64,000 bases of DNA from NCBI RefSeq assembly GCF_029269825.1, contig NZ_JARJHU010000008.1, positions 496,001-560,000 of the forward strand, written 5' to 3'. The notes under the pieces were generated by a model that did no database searches, was not told the DNA's origin, and saw only the letters and a program-made list of their open reading frames with translations. This DNA is from Pedobacter sp. JY14-1. Lineage in GTDB: Bacteria > Bacteroidota > Bacteroidia > Sphingobacteriales > Sphingobacteriaceae. Of the stretch, positions 45,236 to 55,400 are shown piece after piece. Position 1 is the first letter of the stretch, and the number at the start of each line of letters is the position of its first letter. The position numbers and the translations under genes were made by a program.

Positions 45236-47287
45236 TTATGTTAACGCATCCTTTCCAAATTTTTCCGCAAACAACTTTTCCATCGCGAACATCTCGTCAC
45301 GAAGCCTTGCGGCCAGCAGGAAGTCCATGTCCTTCGCCGCCTTGCCCATCTCTTTACGTGTTTTGTCGATGGACTTTTGCATCTCTGCCTTGCCCATATA
45401 CTGTACCACCGGATCCGCCGCAATGCTCACTTCATCCACTTCCACATAAGCCTTTGCGCGTCTGGCCTCACCGGCAGAGAACTCAAGCACCGAAGTCTGC
45501 TCCAGGATCGCCTCACGGCTCTTGCCCACCGTTTTCGGAACAATGCCGTGTTCTGCATTGTATTCCATCTGTTTCTTCCTGCGCCGGTTGGTTTCTTCTA
45601 TGGTCTTTTCCATAGACTCAGTAATGCCATCGGCATACATGATCACCCGGCCACGGTCATTACGCGCCGCACGTCCGATGGTCTGAATCAGTGATCGTTC
45701 CGACCTCAGAAAGCCCTCCTTATCGGCATCAAGTATAGCGACCAGCGAAACCTCGGGAAGATCGAGGCCCTCCCGCAGCAGGTTGATCCCGATCAGTACG
45801 TCAAACTCACCCAGCCGCAATCCCCTCAGGATCTCCACCCTTTCCAGGGTCTTCACCTCAGAGTGGATGTAACGGCAACGGATGTTGAGCCGGTCCATAT
45901 ATTTGGTCAGTTCCTCTGCCATGCGTTTGGTCAGCGTAGTGACCAGCACCCTGTCGCCCAGTTTGATGGTCTTGTCAACCTCGTCCAGCAGGTCATCCAC
46001 CTGGTTAATGGCCGGACGCACTTCGATCAGCGGATCCAGCAACCCGGTAGGCCGGATCACCTGTTCGACATATACACCCTCGGTTTTCTGCAGTTCATAA
46101 TCCCCCGGTGTCGCGCTCACATAAATGGTCTGCGGCGCCAGGCGCTCAAATTCTTCAAAGTTCAGGGGCCGGTTGTCCAGTGCGGAGGGCAGCCGGAAGC
46201 CGTATTCCACGAGCGACATCTTTCTGGAACGGTCACCGCCGTACATCGCCCGGATCTGCGGTACCGTCACATGGCTTTCGTCAATCACCATGAGGTAATC
46301 GTCCGGGAAGTAGTCCAGCAGGCAGAATGGCCGCATACCTGGTGACCTGCCGTCAAAGAACCGCGAGTAGTTCTCAATACCCGAACAATAGCCCAGTTCC
46401 TTCATCATTTCGATATCGAAGTTCACCCGTTCCTCAAGGCGTTTCGCCTCGAGCAGCAACCGGTCGCCGATCAGTTGGTTCTTGCGCACTTCCAGCTCTT
46501 CCTGTATCCCCCAGATCGAAGCATTGAACCTGTCCTTTGGGGTCACGAAGAGGTTCGCCGGATAAACGGCCATATCTTCTATCTTCTCCAGTGTCTTGCC
46601 GGTCACCGGGTCTATAATGCTCAGTTCTTCTACGTCGTCACCAAAGAAAGATACCCGGTAGGCCACATCCAGGTAAGCCGGAAAGATGTCGACCGTATCG
46701 CCCTTTACCCTGAAGGTGCCTCTTTTGAAGTCGTTGGTGGTCCGCGAATACAGGATTTCCACCAGGCTGTGCAGGAAAGAGTTCCGGCTGATGCGTGTGC
46801 CTACCGAAAAGCGGAACACGGAACGCGAAAAATCCTCAGGATTGCCCATACCGTAGATGCAGGAGATGGAAGATACCACGATCACGTCCCTCCTGCCCGA
46901 CATGAGCGCCGAAGTCGTCCGCAGCCTTAGCTTCTCAATCTCTTCGTTGATGCTCAGGTCCTTTTCGATATAGGTATTGCTGCTGGCAATAAAAGCCTCA
47001 GGCTGGTAATAATCGTAGTAGGAGACAAAATAGTTCACTGCATTTTCCGGGAAGAACTGCTTAAACTCTCCATACAACTGCGCAGCCAGCGTCTTGTTAT
47101 GGCTCAGGATCAACGTCGGTTTTTGCGTTTGTTCAATCACATTGGCAATGGTAAAGGTCTTTCCCGAGCCGGTAACGCCAAGCAGCGTCTGGTAATGCTC
47201 ATTAGCTTCCACGCCCTGTACCAGTTGTTCAATAGCCCCCGGCTGGTCGCCGGTAGGCCTGTATGCTGAAGCCAGTTTAAATTTCAT
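45236..47287 (-). CDS. uvrB: UvrABC excision nuclease subunit B
   Basis: This is a full-length 683-residue UvrB. Walker A GVTGSGKT is at 37-44, the YYDYYQPEAFI beta-hairpin region near 91-101, the DESHVTVPQ helicase motif in the middle, QTIGRAARN at motif VI and a C-terminal UVR domain (KEMGKAAKDMDFLLAARLRDEM) that contacts UvrC. It verifies damage and opens the helix in nucleotide excision repair. ywbE follows directly. Confidence 0.97.
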   Translation of the reverse strand: MKFKLASAYRPTGDQPGAIEQLVQGVEANEHYQTLLGVTGSGKTFTIANVIEQTQKPTLILSHNKTLAAQLYGEFKQFFPENAVNYFVSYYDYYQPEAFIASSNTYIEKDLSINEEIEKLRLRTTSALMSGRRDVIVVSSISCIYGMGNPEDFSRSVFRFSVGTRISRNSFLHSLVEILYSRTTNDFKRGTFRVKGDTVDIFPAYLDVAYRVSFFGDDVEELSIIDPVTGKTLEKIEDMAVYPANLFVTPKDRFNASIWGIQEELEVRKNQLIGDRLLLEAKRLEERVNFDIEMMKELGYCSGIENYSRFFDGRSPGMRPFCLLDYFPDDYLMVIDESHVTVPQIRAMYGGDRSRKMSLVEYGFRLPSALDNRPLNFEEFERLAPQTIYVSATPGDYELQKTEGVYVEQVIRPTGLLDPLIEVRPAINQVDDLLDEVDKTIKLGDRVLVTTLTKRMAEELTKYMDRLNIRCRYIHSEVKTLERVEILRGLRLGEFDVLIGINLLREGLDLPEVSLVAILDADKEGFLRSERSLIQTIGRAARNDRGRVIMYADGITESMEKTIEETNRRRKKQMEYNAEHGIVPKTVGKSREAILEQTSVLEFSAGEARRAKAYVEVDEVSIAADPVVQYMGKAEMQKSIDKTRKEMGKAAKDMDFLLAARLRDEMFAMEKLFAEKFGKDALT

Positions 47288-47380
47288 GTACCTGTCTTTT
47301 GATTCCGGTTATCAGATGTTCCTGTAATGACTGAACAATTCTGGAGTGGCATTGTTGGCCATTAAAGAAATGATAAAAAT

Positions 47381-47388
47381 CAAATTTA
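47381..47388 (-). promoter_or_regulatory. Possible -7 promoter box of uvrB
   Basis: TAAATTTG on the minus strand matches TAnnTTTG and lies about 94 bases before the uvrB ATG in the divergent uvrB-upp gap. No clear -33 TTG is present. Confidence 0.35.
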
Positions 47389-47415
47389 CGGAAAGTATTT
47401 GCTAATTTTAAGTCA

Positions 47416-48060
47416 ATGATCACCGACCTCAGCAAAACCAGCTCCATTGCCAATATTTTCCTGGCAGAACTGCGTGATCGCAGCATTCAGCTTGACCCCA
47501 TGCGTTTCCGCCGGAACCTGGAACGCCTGGGGGAATATTTTGCCTTCGAGATCAGCAAAGTCCTGGAATACGAAGACACCGAAACACAGACCCCGCTGGG
47601 CACTGCCCCGGCCAAAAGGCTCAGCAGCCAGCCCGTCCTGGCCACCATCCTCCGCGCCGGCCTTCCTATGCACCAGGGACTCCTTAACGTGTTCGACCAT
47701 TCCGAATCCGCCTTCCTGGCCGCCTACCGGAAGCACCACAAAAGCAACCGGATAGAGATCCAGCTCGATTACGTCTCCTGCCCCGACCTCAGCGACAGGA
47801 TCGTGATCATGTCCGACCCCATGCTGGCGACCGGACTCAGCATGGTACTCTGCTGTAAGGAACTGATCAGGCAATACGCGCTCCGGGAACTGCACATTGT
47901 ATCGGCTATCGCCAGCAGCGAGGGCCTGCGCCATGTGCGCGCCAACCTGCCGGAAGCAAAACTCTGGGTAGGTGCCATTGATGAGGAAATGACCAGTAAA
48001 GCGTATATTGTGCCCGGACTGGGCGATGCAGGCGACCTGGCCTATGGCATTAAGATATGA
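47416..48060 (+). CDS. upp: Uracil phosphoribosyltransferase
   Basis: The 214-residue phosphoribosyltransferase has TILRAGLPMHQGLLN and the PRPP loop region IMSDPMLATGLSM (where E. coli Upp has DPMLATG). YIVPGLGDAGDLAYG at the C-terminus binds uracil. It salvages uracil to UMP. It overlaps the nucleotidase gene by 4 bp (ATGA), forming a pyrimidine-salvage pair. Confidence 0.95.
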   Translation: MITDLSKTSSIANIFLAELRDRSIQLDPMRFRRNLERLGEYFAFEISKVLEYEDTETQTPLGTAPAKRLSSQPVLATILRAGLPMHQGLLNVFDHSESAFLAAYRKHHKSNRIEIQLDYVSCPDLSDRIVIMSDPMLATGLSMVLCCKELIRQYALRELHIVSAIASSEGLRHVRANLPEAKLWVGAIDEEMTSKAYIVPGLGDAGDLAYGIKI

Positions 48061-48746
48061 TCAGACACCTATTCTTTGACCTGGACCACACCCTCTGGGA
48101 TTTTGACAAAAACGCACAGGAAACCCTTAACGAGCTTTACGAACAATACCGGCTCTGCGACCTGGGCCTCAATTCCTGTGAAGACTTCATTACCACCTAT
48201 ACCGCCAACAACCATGCGCTGTGGGCCGAGTATCATCTGGGCCGGATCAGTAAGGAAACCCTGAGGGAACAGCGTTTCAGAAAGACTTTTCTGGAGCTCG
48301 GCGTACATCCCGACCATATTCCGCACCAGTTCGAAGACGATTATGTACGCCTGACCCCTTACCGGACCCATCTTTTTTCCGGTGCAGAACAGGTACTCAG
48401 CTACCTGCAGCAGAAATATACCCTGCACATCATCTCCAACGGCTTCAAGGAGCCCACCCTCGTCAAAATGGAAGTCTCCGGGCTCAACCCCTATTTCCGG
48501 AACGTCATCATCTCGGAAGATGTCGGCGTCAACAAGCCCGATAAGGCCATTTTTGAATATGCGCTGGACAAGGCAGGGGCCACCGTAGCCGAAAGCATCA
48601 TGATCGGTGACAGTATCGAGGCCGATATCCGCGGCGCCCAGGGCTATGGGATGCAGGCCATCTACTTTAACCCGGAAGGCAAAGAAGCCCCTGCGGATGT
48701 ACGGCAGCAGATCGGCCATCTGGAAGAATTGCTGCGGCATTTTTAA
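48057..48746 (+). CDS. yjjG: YjjG-family pyrimidine 5'-nucleotidase (HAD)
   Basis: The 229-residue HAD hydrolase has FFDLDHTLWDFD with the two catalytic aspartates, IISNGFKEPT for motif II, the Lys of VGVNKPDKAIFEYA and the acidic motif MIGDSIEADIRGA. It matches the YjjG/noncanonical pyrimidine nucleotidase group, which removes mutagenic or modified pyrimidine nucleotides. Coupling to upp supports a nucleotide role. Confidence 0.88.
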   Translation: MIRHLFFDLDHTLWDFDKNAQETLNELYEQYRLCDLGLNSCEDFITTYTANNHALWAEYHLGRISKETLREQRFRKTFLELGVHPDHIPHQFEDDYVRLTPYRTHLFSGAEQVLSYLQQKYTLHIISNGFKEPTLVKMEVSGLNPYFRNVIISEDVGVNKPDKAIFEYALDKAGATVAESIMIGDSIEADIRGAQGYGMQAIYFNPEGKEAPADVRQQIGHLEELLRHF

Positions 48747-48759
48747 ATTCACATCTTTG
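48729..48759 (+). promoter_or_regulatory. Probable promoter of the second flippase gene
   Basis: A TTG (48729-48731) lies 20 bases before CATCTTTG (48752-48759), one mismatch from TAnnTTTG. The box ends 5 bases before the flippase ATG, so the transcript would be leaderless or nearly so. Confidence 0.45.
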
Positions 48760-48764
48760 CAGCC

Positions 48765-50090
48765 ATGAAGATTCCCCGTGTCAAAGGCTTCGACGAGGCG
48801 GCATTCGAAAAATATCTGAAGAATACCGGCTGGCTGATGCTGGCCAGGGTAGGCAGCCTCGGCATCAAGATCTTTGCCGGCATCGCCGTCAGCAACTATC
48901 TCGGTAAAGACAATTTCGGGATGCTGAACTACGCAAGTGCCTTTGTCACTTTCTTCGCAGCAGCAGCTGCATTGGGTCTGGACGGATTTGTCACCAGAGA
49001 ACTGCTTCGCGAGCCTGAACGCAAAGATCAGCTGTTGGGCAGTGCCTTCCTGCTGAAGCTGGCCGGAGGCATCGCCATCATCCCCCTTATTTACCTGGCA
49101 TACCAGGGTCTTAACCATGCCAAGCCCATAGAAACACCGCTGACCTACGTCATGATCGTGAGCTTTTCGGGTGTACTTCAGGCCTTCAACATCATTGACA
49201 GCTATTTTCAGTCCAGGACACAGGGCAAATTCATCATGAAGGTCCAGGTGGCAGGAAACATCCTTTCTGCATTACTCAAAGTGGCGCTTATTCTGTTTCA
49301 GGCCAGCCTCACCTGGTTTGTATATACACTTCTTACTGATTTCCTGTTCCTCGCCCTTGGCTATGCGTTTCTTTACCACAGCCACAACGGCAGCCTGCTT
49401 CGCTGGAAGTTCGAACGCAGTACCGCAGCATATCTGCTGAAAAAATCCTGGCCCCTGGCCTTCTCCGCAATACTGGTTACCATTTACCTGAACATCGACC
49501 AGCTGATGATCGAGTATTACCTGGGTTCCGGTCCGCTGGGCATTTATTCCACAGTGGTTTCCCTGGCCGGTTCCTGGTATTTTATCCCGGTAGCTATTGT
49601 AAGTTCCGTGTTCCCCGCCATTATGAATGCGCGCAGGGACGATCCGGAAAGATACCTCAGGAGGATGCAGGACCTTTATGACCTGATGGTCTGGATCAGC
49701 ATGTCCCTGGCCATCGTGATCAGTTTCTCAGCGCCGCTTATTTTCAGGTTGTTCTATACGCCTGAATATCATTCAGGTGCGGGTACGCTTTCCATCCATA
49801 TCTGGGCTGGTATCTTCGCCTTCCTGGGGACCGCCAGCGGGCAGTTCCTCATCGCAGAAGGCTATGTGAACCTTTCCTTGCTGCGCACAGCGGCCGGGGC
49901 GGTGATCAATATCTTACTCAACATCCTGTGGATCCCCAGATACGGTATTTCGGGGGCCGCCCTGGCCACACTGATCGCCTATGCCGCATCTGCCTTCTGG
50001 ATCTTGTTCATTCCCCGGACAAGACAGCAGGGTATCATGATGCTGAAGGCGCTCTTTCTGGTGAGCCTGTTCAGAAAGCTAAAATTATAA
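48765..50090 (+). CDS. Oligosaccharide flippase (Wzx/MATE-like)
   Basis: The 441-residue protein has about 12-14 TM helices. NTGWLMLARVGSLGIKIFAGIAVSNYLG at the start and SAPLIFRLFYTPEYHSGA later are typical of polysaccharide flippases. It moves lipid-linked glycans across the inner membrane. It is followed by glycosyltransferase and methyltransferase genes and so defines a second glycan locus, distinct from the flippase at the left edge. Confidence 0.9.
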   Translation: MKIPRVKGFDEAAFEKYLKNTGWLMLARVGSLGIKIFAGIAVSNYLGKDNFGMLNYASAFVTFFAAAAALGLDGFVTRELLREPERKDQLLGSAFLLKLAGGIAIIPLIYLAYQGLNHAKPIETPLTYVMIVSFSGVLQAFNIIDSYFQSRTQGKFIMKVQVAGNILSALLKVALILFQASLTWFVYTLLTDFLFLALGYAFLYHSHNGSLLRWKFERSTAAYLLKKSWPLAFSAILVTIYLNIDQLMIEYYLGSGPLGIYSTVVSLAGSWYFIPVAIVSSVFPAIMNARRDDPERYLRRMQDLYDLMVWISMSLAIVISFSAPLIFRLFYTPEYHSGAGTLSIHIWAGIFAFLGTASGQFLIAEGYVNLSLLRTAAGAVINILLNILWIPRYGISGAALATLIAYAASAFWILFIPRTRQQGIMMLKALFLVSLFRKLKL

Positions 50091-50106
50091 TTGATATATT
50101 CGCAGC

Positions 50107-50730
50107 ATGTCCTTAAGAAGCATCATCCGGTCCATCGTCTACAAACCTAAGCACATCCTTGACCTGGTCAGGCTGAAATCGGCCGTCAGGAATTCTTCGG
50201 GGGCCATCAACATTATCATTGGTGCGCACAATACCCACTATGAAGGCTGGCTCCAGACCAATATCGAAAGCCTGGACCTGCTGAGCGAAGCCTCGTTTCA
50301 GGCACTTTTCGGTAACAGGAAAGCCGACCGCTTCCTTGCCGAGCACGTTTTTGAACACCTGACCTTCGAACAGGGTGTCACGGCACTGAAACATTGTTTT
50401 CAGTACCTGAAACCGGGCGGTACGGTACGCATTGCTGTTCCCGATGGCTACCACCCCAACCCCGATTACATTCACATGGTCAAACCAGGTGGCAGCGGTG
50501 AAGGCGCACATGACCATAAGCTGATCTACAATTACCGGAAACTGTCAGATGCTTTCCGCGCAGCAGGCTTCAGTCCGGTACTGCTCGAATATTACGATGA
50601 GCAGGGGAAATTCCATTACCAGGACTGGGACAGCAGGGACGGGCATATCATCCGTTCCCGACGGTACGACAAGCGCTTCAACAGCCCGCTGGGCTATTCC
50701 TCGCTCATTATCGATGGTGTCAAAAGCTAG
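50107..50730 (+). CDS. SAM-dependent methyltransferase-like protein (COG4627 type)
   Basis: The 207-residue protein has the C-terminal half of a class I methyltransferase fold (AEHVFEHLTFEQGVTALKHCFQYLKPGGTVRIAVPDG). The AdoMet loop in front is degenerate (NIIIGAHNTHYEGW instead of a GxGxG motif). This form is common in surface-glycan loci. A methyltransferase role on sugars or lipids is inferred; activity is uncertain because of the altered loop. Confidence 0.72.
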   Translation: MSLRSIIRSIVYKPKHILDLVRLKSAVRNSSGAINIIIGAHNTHYEGWLQTNIESLDLLSEASFQALFGNRKADRFLAEHVFEHLTFEQGVTALKHCFQYLKPGGTVRIAVPDGYHPNPDYIHMVKPGGSGEGAHDHKLIYNYRKLSDAFRAAGFSPVLLEYYDEQGKFHYQDWDSRDGHIIRSRRYDKRFNSPLGYSSLIIDGVKS

Positions 50731-50733
50731 GCC

Positions 50734-51648
50734 ATGCAAAACCTCGCGCCGATCGCATTATTTGTCTACAACCGGCCCCGCCATACAGAACGGACACTGA
50801 AGTTCCTGCGACAGAATACGCTGGCAGCAGAGAGCAGGCTGTTCATCTTTTCTGACGGCCCAAAAAACAAGGCTGACGAAGCTGCGGTCGAGGAGGTCAG
50901 GGCACTTGTCCGCAATACGGAAGGCTTTAAATCCGCAGAACTCATCGTTAGTGCTGAAAACAAAGGCCTGGCAGCCTCCGTGATCAGCGGGGTCAGCCGC
51001 CTGACTTCCGATTACGGGCAGGTCATCGTTCTGGAAGACGACCTCATTACCTCACCACATACCCTCCGTTATTTCAACGAAGCCCTTGAACGCTACCGCA
51101 ACAGCGACAAGGTCATGCACATCGGTGCCTATATGTACAACCTGGGAAACCCCCAGTTGCCCCAGACCTTTTTCTACCGCGCGGCGACCAGCTGGGGCTG
51201 GGCCACCTGGGAGCGCGCCTGGAAGCATTTCGACCCGGATATTGACCGGCTCATGAACCAGTTCGATGCCCATAAGCGCCGGGAATTCTCCATAGAAGGC
51301 AATATGAATTTCTGGAAGCAGATGAAGGCTTTTAAAGCCGGCCGCAACAATTCATGGGCGATCCGCTGGTATGCCTCCATCTTCCTTAAAGGCGGGCTTA
51401 CACTTAATCCATCCCAGTCCCTGGTCAATAACATCGGGCACGATGGCAGCGGCACCCATTCGGGAATAGACGATGTCTATAATGTCATCATCAACCCGGA
51501 ACCGGTTACCTGGTTTCCTGAAAAGATCGCTGAAAACCCTGAAGCCTACCAGGCCATCCGGCATTTTCTGAGCAAAAGAAAAGGAACGCTATGGCACCGG
51601 ATCAAACGCTACCTCATTCAGAAGAAGCACTCCTGGCTTCCAGGATGA
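50734..51648 (+). CDS. Glycosyltransferase (GT-A, GNT-I-like)
   Basis: The 304-residue protein opens PIALFVYNRPRHTERTLKFL, has a metal-binding VLEDDLITSP motif around 98-107 and FYRAATSWGWATWERAW further on, as in family A glycosyltransferases of polysaccharide loci. It is 3 bp after the methyltransferase-like gene. Its last 35 bp overlap, tail to tail, the end of the next (minus-strand) methyltransferase. Confidence 0.83.
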   Translation: MQNLAPIALFVYNRPRHTERTLKFLRQNTLAAESRLFIFSDGPKNKADEAAVEEVRALVRNTEGFKSAELIVSAENKGLAASVISGVSRLTSDYGQVIVLEDDLITSPHTLRYFNEALERYRNSDKVMHIGAYMYNLGNPQLPQTFFYRAATSWGWATWERAWKHFDPDIDRLMNQFDAHKRREFSIEGNMNFWKQMKAFKAGRNNSWAIRWYASIFLKGGLTLNPSQSLVNNIGHDGSGTHSGIDDVYNVIINPEPVTWFPEKIAENPEAYQAIRHFLSKRKGTLWHRIKRYLIQKKHSWLPG

Positions 51649-52390
51649 TATAAGGCGATAACTGACGAGAATTGAAGCGGAACACCCGGGTAAATACCTT
51701 ACCGGAGATCCAGGCCAGCTTCTTCAGCCAGCGTACCCCGGATGGCTTCTGTGCCTCATTTTCCAGCCAGATGCTGAAATACCCGTAATAGCCCGACCTG
51801 AGCACTTCCAGTCCTGCATCCCGGCAGATCTGCGCCAGAAGGCCCGGATCCATACTGCGGATATTGTGCTTATCATAGTTCTCCCGGTCAAACCGCTTCT
51901 GGAACCAGCCGTTCAGCGCGCGGAAATTGGGCAGGGTGATGAACAGCGTACCCCCTGGCCTTAAGAACCCGATATGCCTCCTGATGACATCTGCAGTATC
52001 TTCAAAATGCTCGATCAGTCCGCAGGAAAGTACCAGGTCATACTGCTGCTGCGGCACATCACCGAAGAGATCAGCCTCGATCACGGTGATATCGCCCTCT
52101 TCCAGGCCATTTGCCTGCAACAGCGACCTGATCACAGGCATGTGCACAAAATAATCGAGAAGCGTTACGTCCAGACCAAAGTATTTCTTCAGGAAAACGG
52201 CATAATAACCCGGAAAACCGCCCAGTTCAATCGCATTGTTCACCTTCTCCCTGCGGACAATATCCCGCAGTTCGCGGTGGAACAGGTAGTGCTCTGGGAT
52301 ATTTACCGACAGGCCGGTCTTGCTTTCCCAGTAATCGATCCAGAATTGCCTGTCCGTTAAGAAGTTTCCCATAGCTTTTGTTTTACTCAT
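51614..52390 (-). CDS. Class I SAM-dependent methyltransferase
   Basis: From MSKTKAMGNF the protein has 258 residues. NAIELGGFPGYYAVFLKK is the AdoMet loop, ITVIEADLF and YDLVLSCGLIEHFED follow, and FLRPGGTLFITLPN closes the fold. I reject the ATG at 52426 because it lies inside the stem of the upstream terminator (52392-52450). The ATG at 52372 is another possible start. It probably modifies a glycan or small molecule of the surrounding locus. Confidence 0.8.
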   Translation of the reverse strand: MSKTKAMGNFLTDRQFWIDYWESKTGLSVNIPEHYLFHRELRDIVRREKVNNAIELGGFPGYYAVFLKKYFGLDVTLLDYFVHMPVIRSLLQANGLEEGDITVIEADLFGDVPQQQYDLVLSCGLIEHFEDTADVIRRHIGFLRPGGTLFITLPNFRALNGWFQKRFDRENYDKHNIRSMDPGLLAQICRDAGLEVLRSGYYGYFSIWLENEAQKPSGVRWLKKLAWISGKVFTRVFRFNSRQLSPYIILEARSASSE

Positions 52391-52391
52391 C

Positions 52392-52450
52392 AAAAAAACC
52401 GTCCGAAAATCAATGCCATGCGCCATGAGGCGGGCATCATTTTCAGACGG
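52392..52450 (-). terminator. Long-stem Rho-independent terminator of the tricorn-like gene
   Basis: On the minus strand a long imperfect stem (arms about 52432-52450 and 52399-52417, with an inner CGCC/GGCG stem and TCAT loop) is followed by seven T's at 52392-52398. It lies 48 bp after the protease stop. It also overlaps the longer alternative start of the downstream methyltransferase. Confidence 0.85.
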
Positions 52451-52497
52451 CCCCTAAAATAAGTAACGATTTGAAAAATTCTGCGCTACTGCACGAT

Positions 52498-55400
52498 TTA
52501 TTTCAATTCCTTTAAAATTTCTGATACGGCCCTTTCCAGTTGGGGATCACGCCCGTTCAGCCGGTCTTCAAATGTATTTTTCACATAAATGTCCGGTGAT
52601 ACCCCTTCCTTCTCGATGTTCTTGCCGTCCAGCGTATAGCAGCCCCAGGCCGGTAAGCGGTAAGACGAACCATCTACCAGTCCCTTTGCTGAGGTAAATA
52701 TGATCCAGCGGTAAGTCTCCGTTCCAATGATCTTACCGAGCTTCAGCGCTTTAAAACCCGCTGCGGTCATTTCCGCGTCGCTGAGCGACTGTTCATTCAC
52801 GAGCAGCACGATCGGTTTGGCCGCCGGGGCAAAATGGCCCTGCGGAGAAAGCTTGCCGCCGCGGTACTTCCACTGCAGGTAAGGCCTTTGTGAAAGGAAC
52901 TTCAGCACTTCATCGTGCACATTACCGCCCGTATTGTATCTCAGGTCCAGGATGATCGCCTCCTTGTTATTCTCCTGGGCCACCATGTCGAGCAGGAAAG
53001 TCTCCAGCTCACCGGTACCCATGTTCTTCATATAACTGTAGGCGATGCGATTGCTGCCCAGCTTTTTCACCCGCTCCCGGTTCTCCGTAATCCACTCATC
53101 ATAGAGGTTTCCGCGAAGCGCACCGCCCGGTTGCGGATGCACCTTTGCCGTCAGCTCTTTCCCGTTTCGCTTCAGGGTCAGGCTGATTTCCTGGTCCAGG
53201 GAAGGACTGGTAAAATAAAAGTCACGGTCCTTGTCCTTAGACACCCGCACGCCATTAACCGCTATCAGTATATCGCCCGGTTTAATATCTACTCCCTTAT
53301 GGGCACCGTTGCTTTTTGCCACTACCCGGTCTACACGATAAGGATCTTCATCTGAAAATACAATGCCTGTTTCAGCAGTCGCATAGTTCAGGTTCTTCCT
53401 TTCTTCCGAACCATAGCTATTGAAGCCCAAATGTGAGGAATTCAGTTCGCCCAGCATGTCATTCAGCAGTACGCGCAGGTCGGAGCGGTTGTTCACACCG
53501 GGAAGGTAGGCCGCATAGCGCTGCTGCATCTTCATCCAGTCAACCCCGTGGAAGTTTTCATCGTAAAAGTTTTCCTCCAGACCGGCCCAGGTCTCATAAA
53601 ACATCTGGCGGAACTCTCCTTCCAGGTTGCGGGTGAACTTGTAGCCGATGTTCAGCGGTTCCAGGCGGTTGCCGTCAAGGTTGTATTTGGCAATCGCACC
53701 CCTGACCAGCGTGTACACCTTGCCAGAAGCTTCTACCAGCCCTCCATTGGTGCCGTCACCTACTTTTTCTGTTTTGTTCTGTTCGAAGGGCTCAGTCACC
53801 GTGCGGTACAATGCCCGTCCGCCCTCATGGTCGGAGCTGTAAAATACATACGTTTTCTCTCCCCTGGCGAGCACATCTGTACCATACTGCGTGCCCGATC
53901 CCGGGCTGATCAGCTCAACCCGGTCCATAAGGTTCGCAAAGTTGATCGTGATCACATTTGCAGGTTTAACAGGTTTTTCCGGTTTCTTATCGTCTTTCTT
54001 CGCGGTATCTGCAGCTGACTTAGGGTTTGTTTTGACAGGCTTGGCTGGCTTCTTCGTTTTATCATCTCCCGGTTTAGGAGCATCTTTCTTCTCTTCCGGC
54101 TTGCTTTCCTTAAACAACTCGTCAAACTTGTCGCTGCGGTAAGGCTCGTCATAGTCATCGAGCGCAAGACGGTAAACATGACTGTCACGCATGCCCATAG
54201 GGTAATTCGGACGGGTACGCGCACTGGTAAAGAAAATATACTTACCGTCAGGTGACCACATTGGCCCTGCCTCGGTAACCCCGGTATTCGTCAGGTTGAT
54301 GGTTTTGTTGTCTTTGATGTGGTGCACGAATACATCCTGCTCGAAGTTGCGGTAGGCCGTGAACAGCACATACTCCCCGTTGGGTGAGAATGAAGGCCCT
54401 GAATTCTGGAAGGCCCAAATCTCGTCGCGGACCACTATCTTGCTGTCCATCGACTTCAGGTCGAGCAGGCGGACCTCGTTTCTTCCACTCAGGTAGACCG
54501 CCTGCGTACGTTCCTTGTTGAAGGTAATGTCCCGGTTATTGGCCTTATCTTCTGTCAGCTGTTTCAGCCCGCCCTTGCCTTCGGCGCTGATGGTGAACCA
54601 GTTCTGATAGCCCTGCCAGGTCTGGCTGAAGAGCAGCGTACGGTTATCGTTGAGCCACTTTACTTCCATTGCCCGTTCTGCGAACAACCCGTTAGCCGCA
54701 TTACGTTCAATCTTCCGGAGATACTTCCCTTCGGCATCACCCACGAAAAGTTCACCTCTGGAAATGAAGGCCAGCTTCTTCCCGTCAGGCGAAAGATCGA
54801 AAGCCGAGATGGAACCTCGGACGTCAAATTCCTGTTCCTTAGACAACACGTCATTCCTGCTTACCGTCACCTTTACCTGCGTTGAACGCTTCGCGCCGAC
54901 ATCATATAGATAAATCTGATAATCCTTTTCAAAAACAACAGCATTTCCTGATGCCGATACCAACGGCCTTTTGATAGAAGTATCAAACCTGGTCAGGGCA
55001 GTCTTTTTACCATTCAGGAATGTATACAGGTTATATTCATCATTGCCTTCATCTGATGCGAAGTATACTTTACCGTTCTTATCTACCGATGCCCAGAAAT
55101 CCTTACCCTTGTAGTCGGTATATTGCTTATAGGTCTTCGTCCGGGGATTGTAAGACTGGATATCCGGATTGAAGGCCCCTTTATAGCGCTTACGGTTGGC
55201 AAAGTTCCGGCTCTCCCAGGTATCGTTGAAGAAGAGTTCCCCGTCAGGTGCTTCGGCTACGTTGTGAACCGTATTGAAGTAATTGCCGAACAGGCGCGTT
55301 GCCGTTCCGCCATTCAGGCCTACCTTATAGGCAGTATACATGTTGTACCTTCCGGAAGTAAAGTAAATAGTCTTCGCATCCCAGCTCCAGCCCTCTACTT

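Noticed and set aside
48069..49118. Long minus-strand open frame opposite the YjjG-type gene and flippase
   Set aside because: It is a shadow of two recognisable genes in GC-rich sequence and has no domain signature.
52391..52426. Longer methyltransferase start at 52426
   Set aside because: It lies within the stem of a strong terminator on the same strand, so it would rarely be transcribed.
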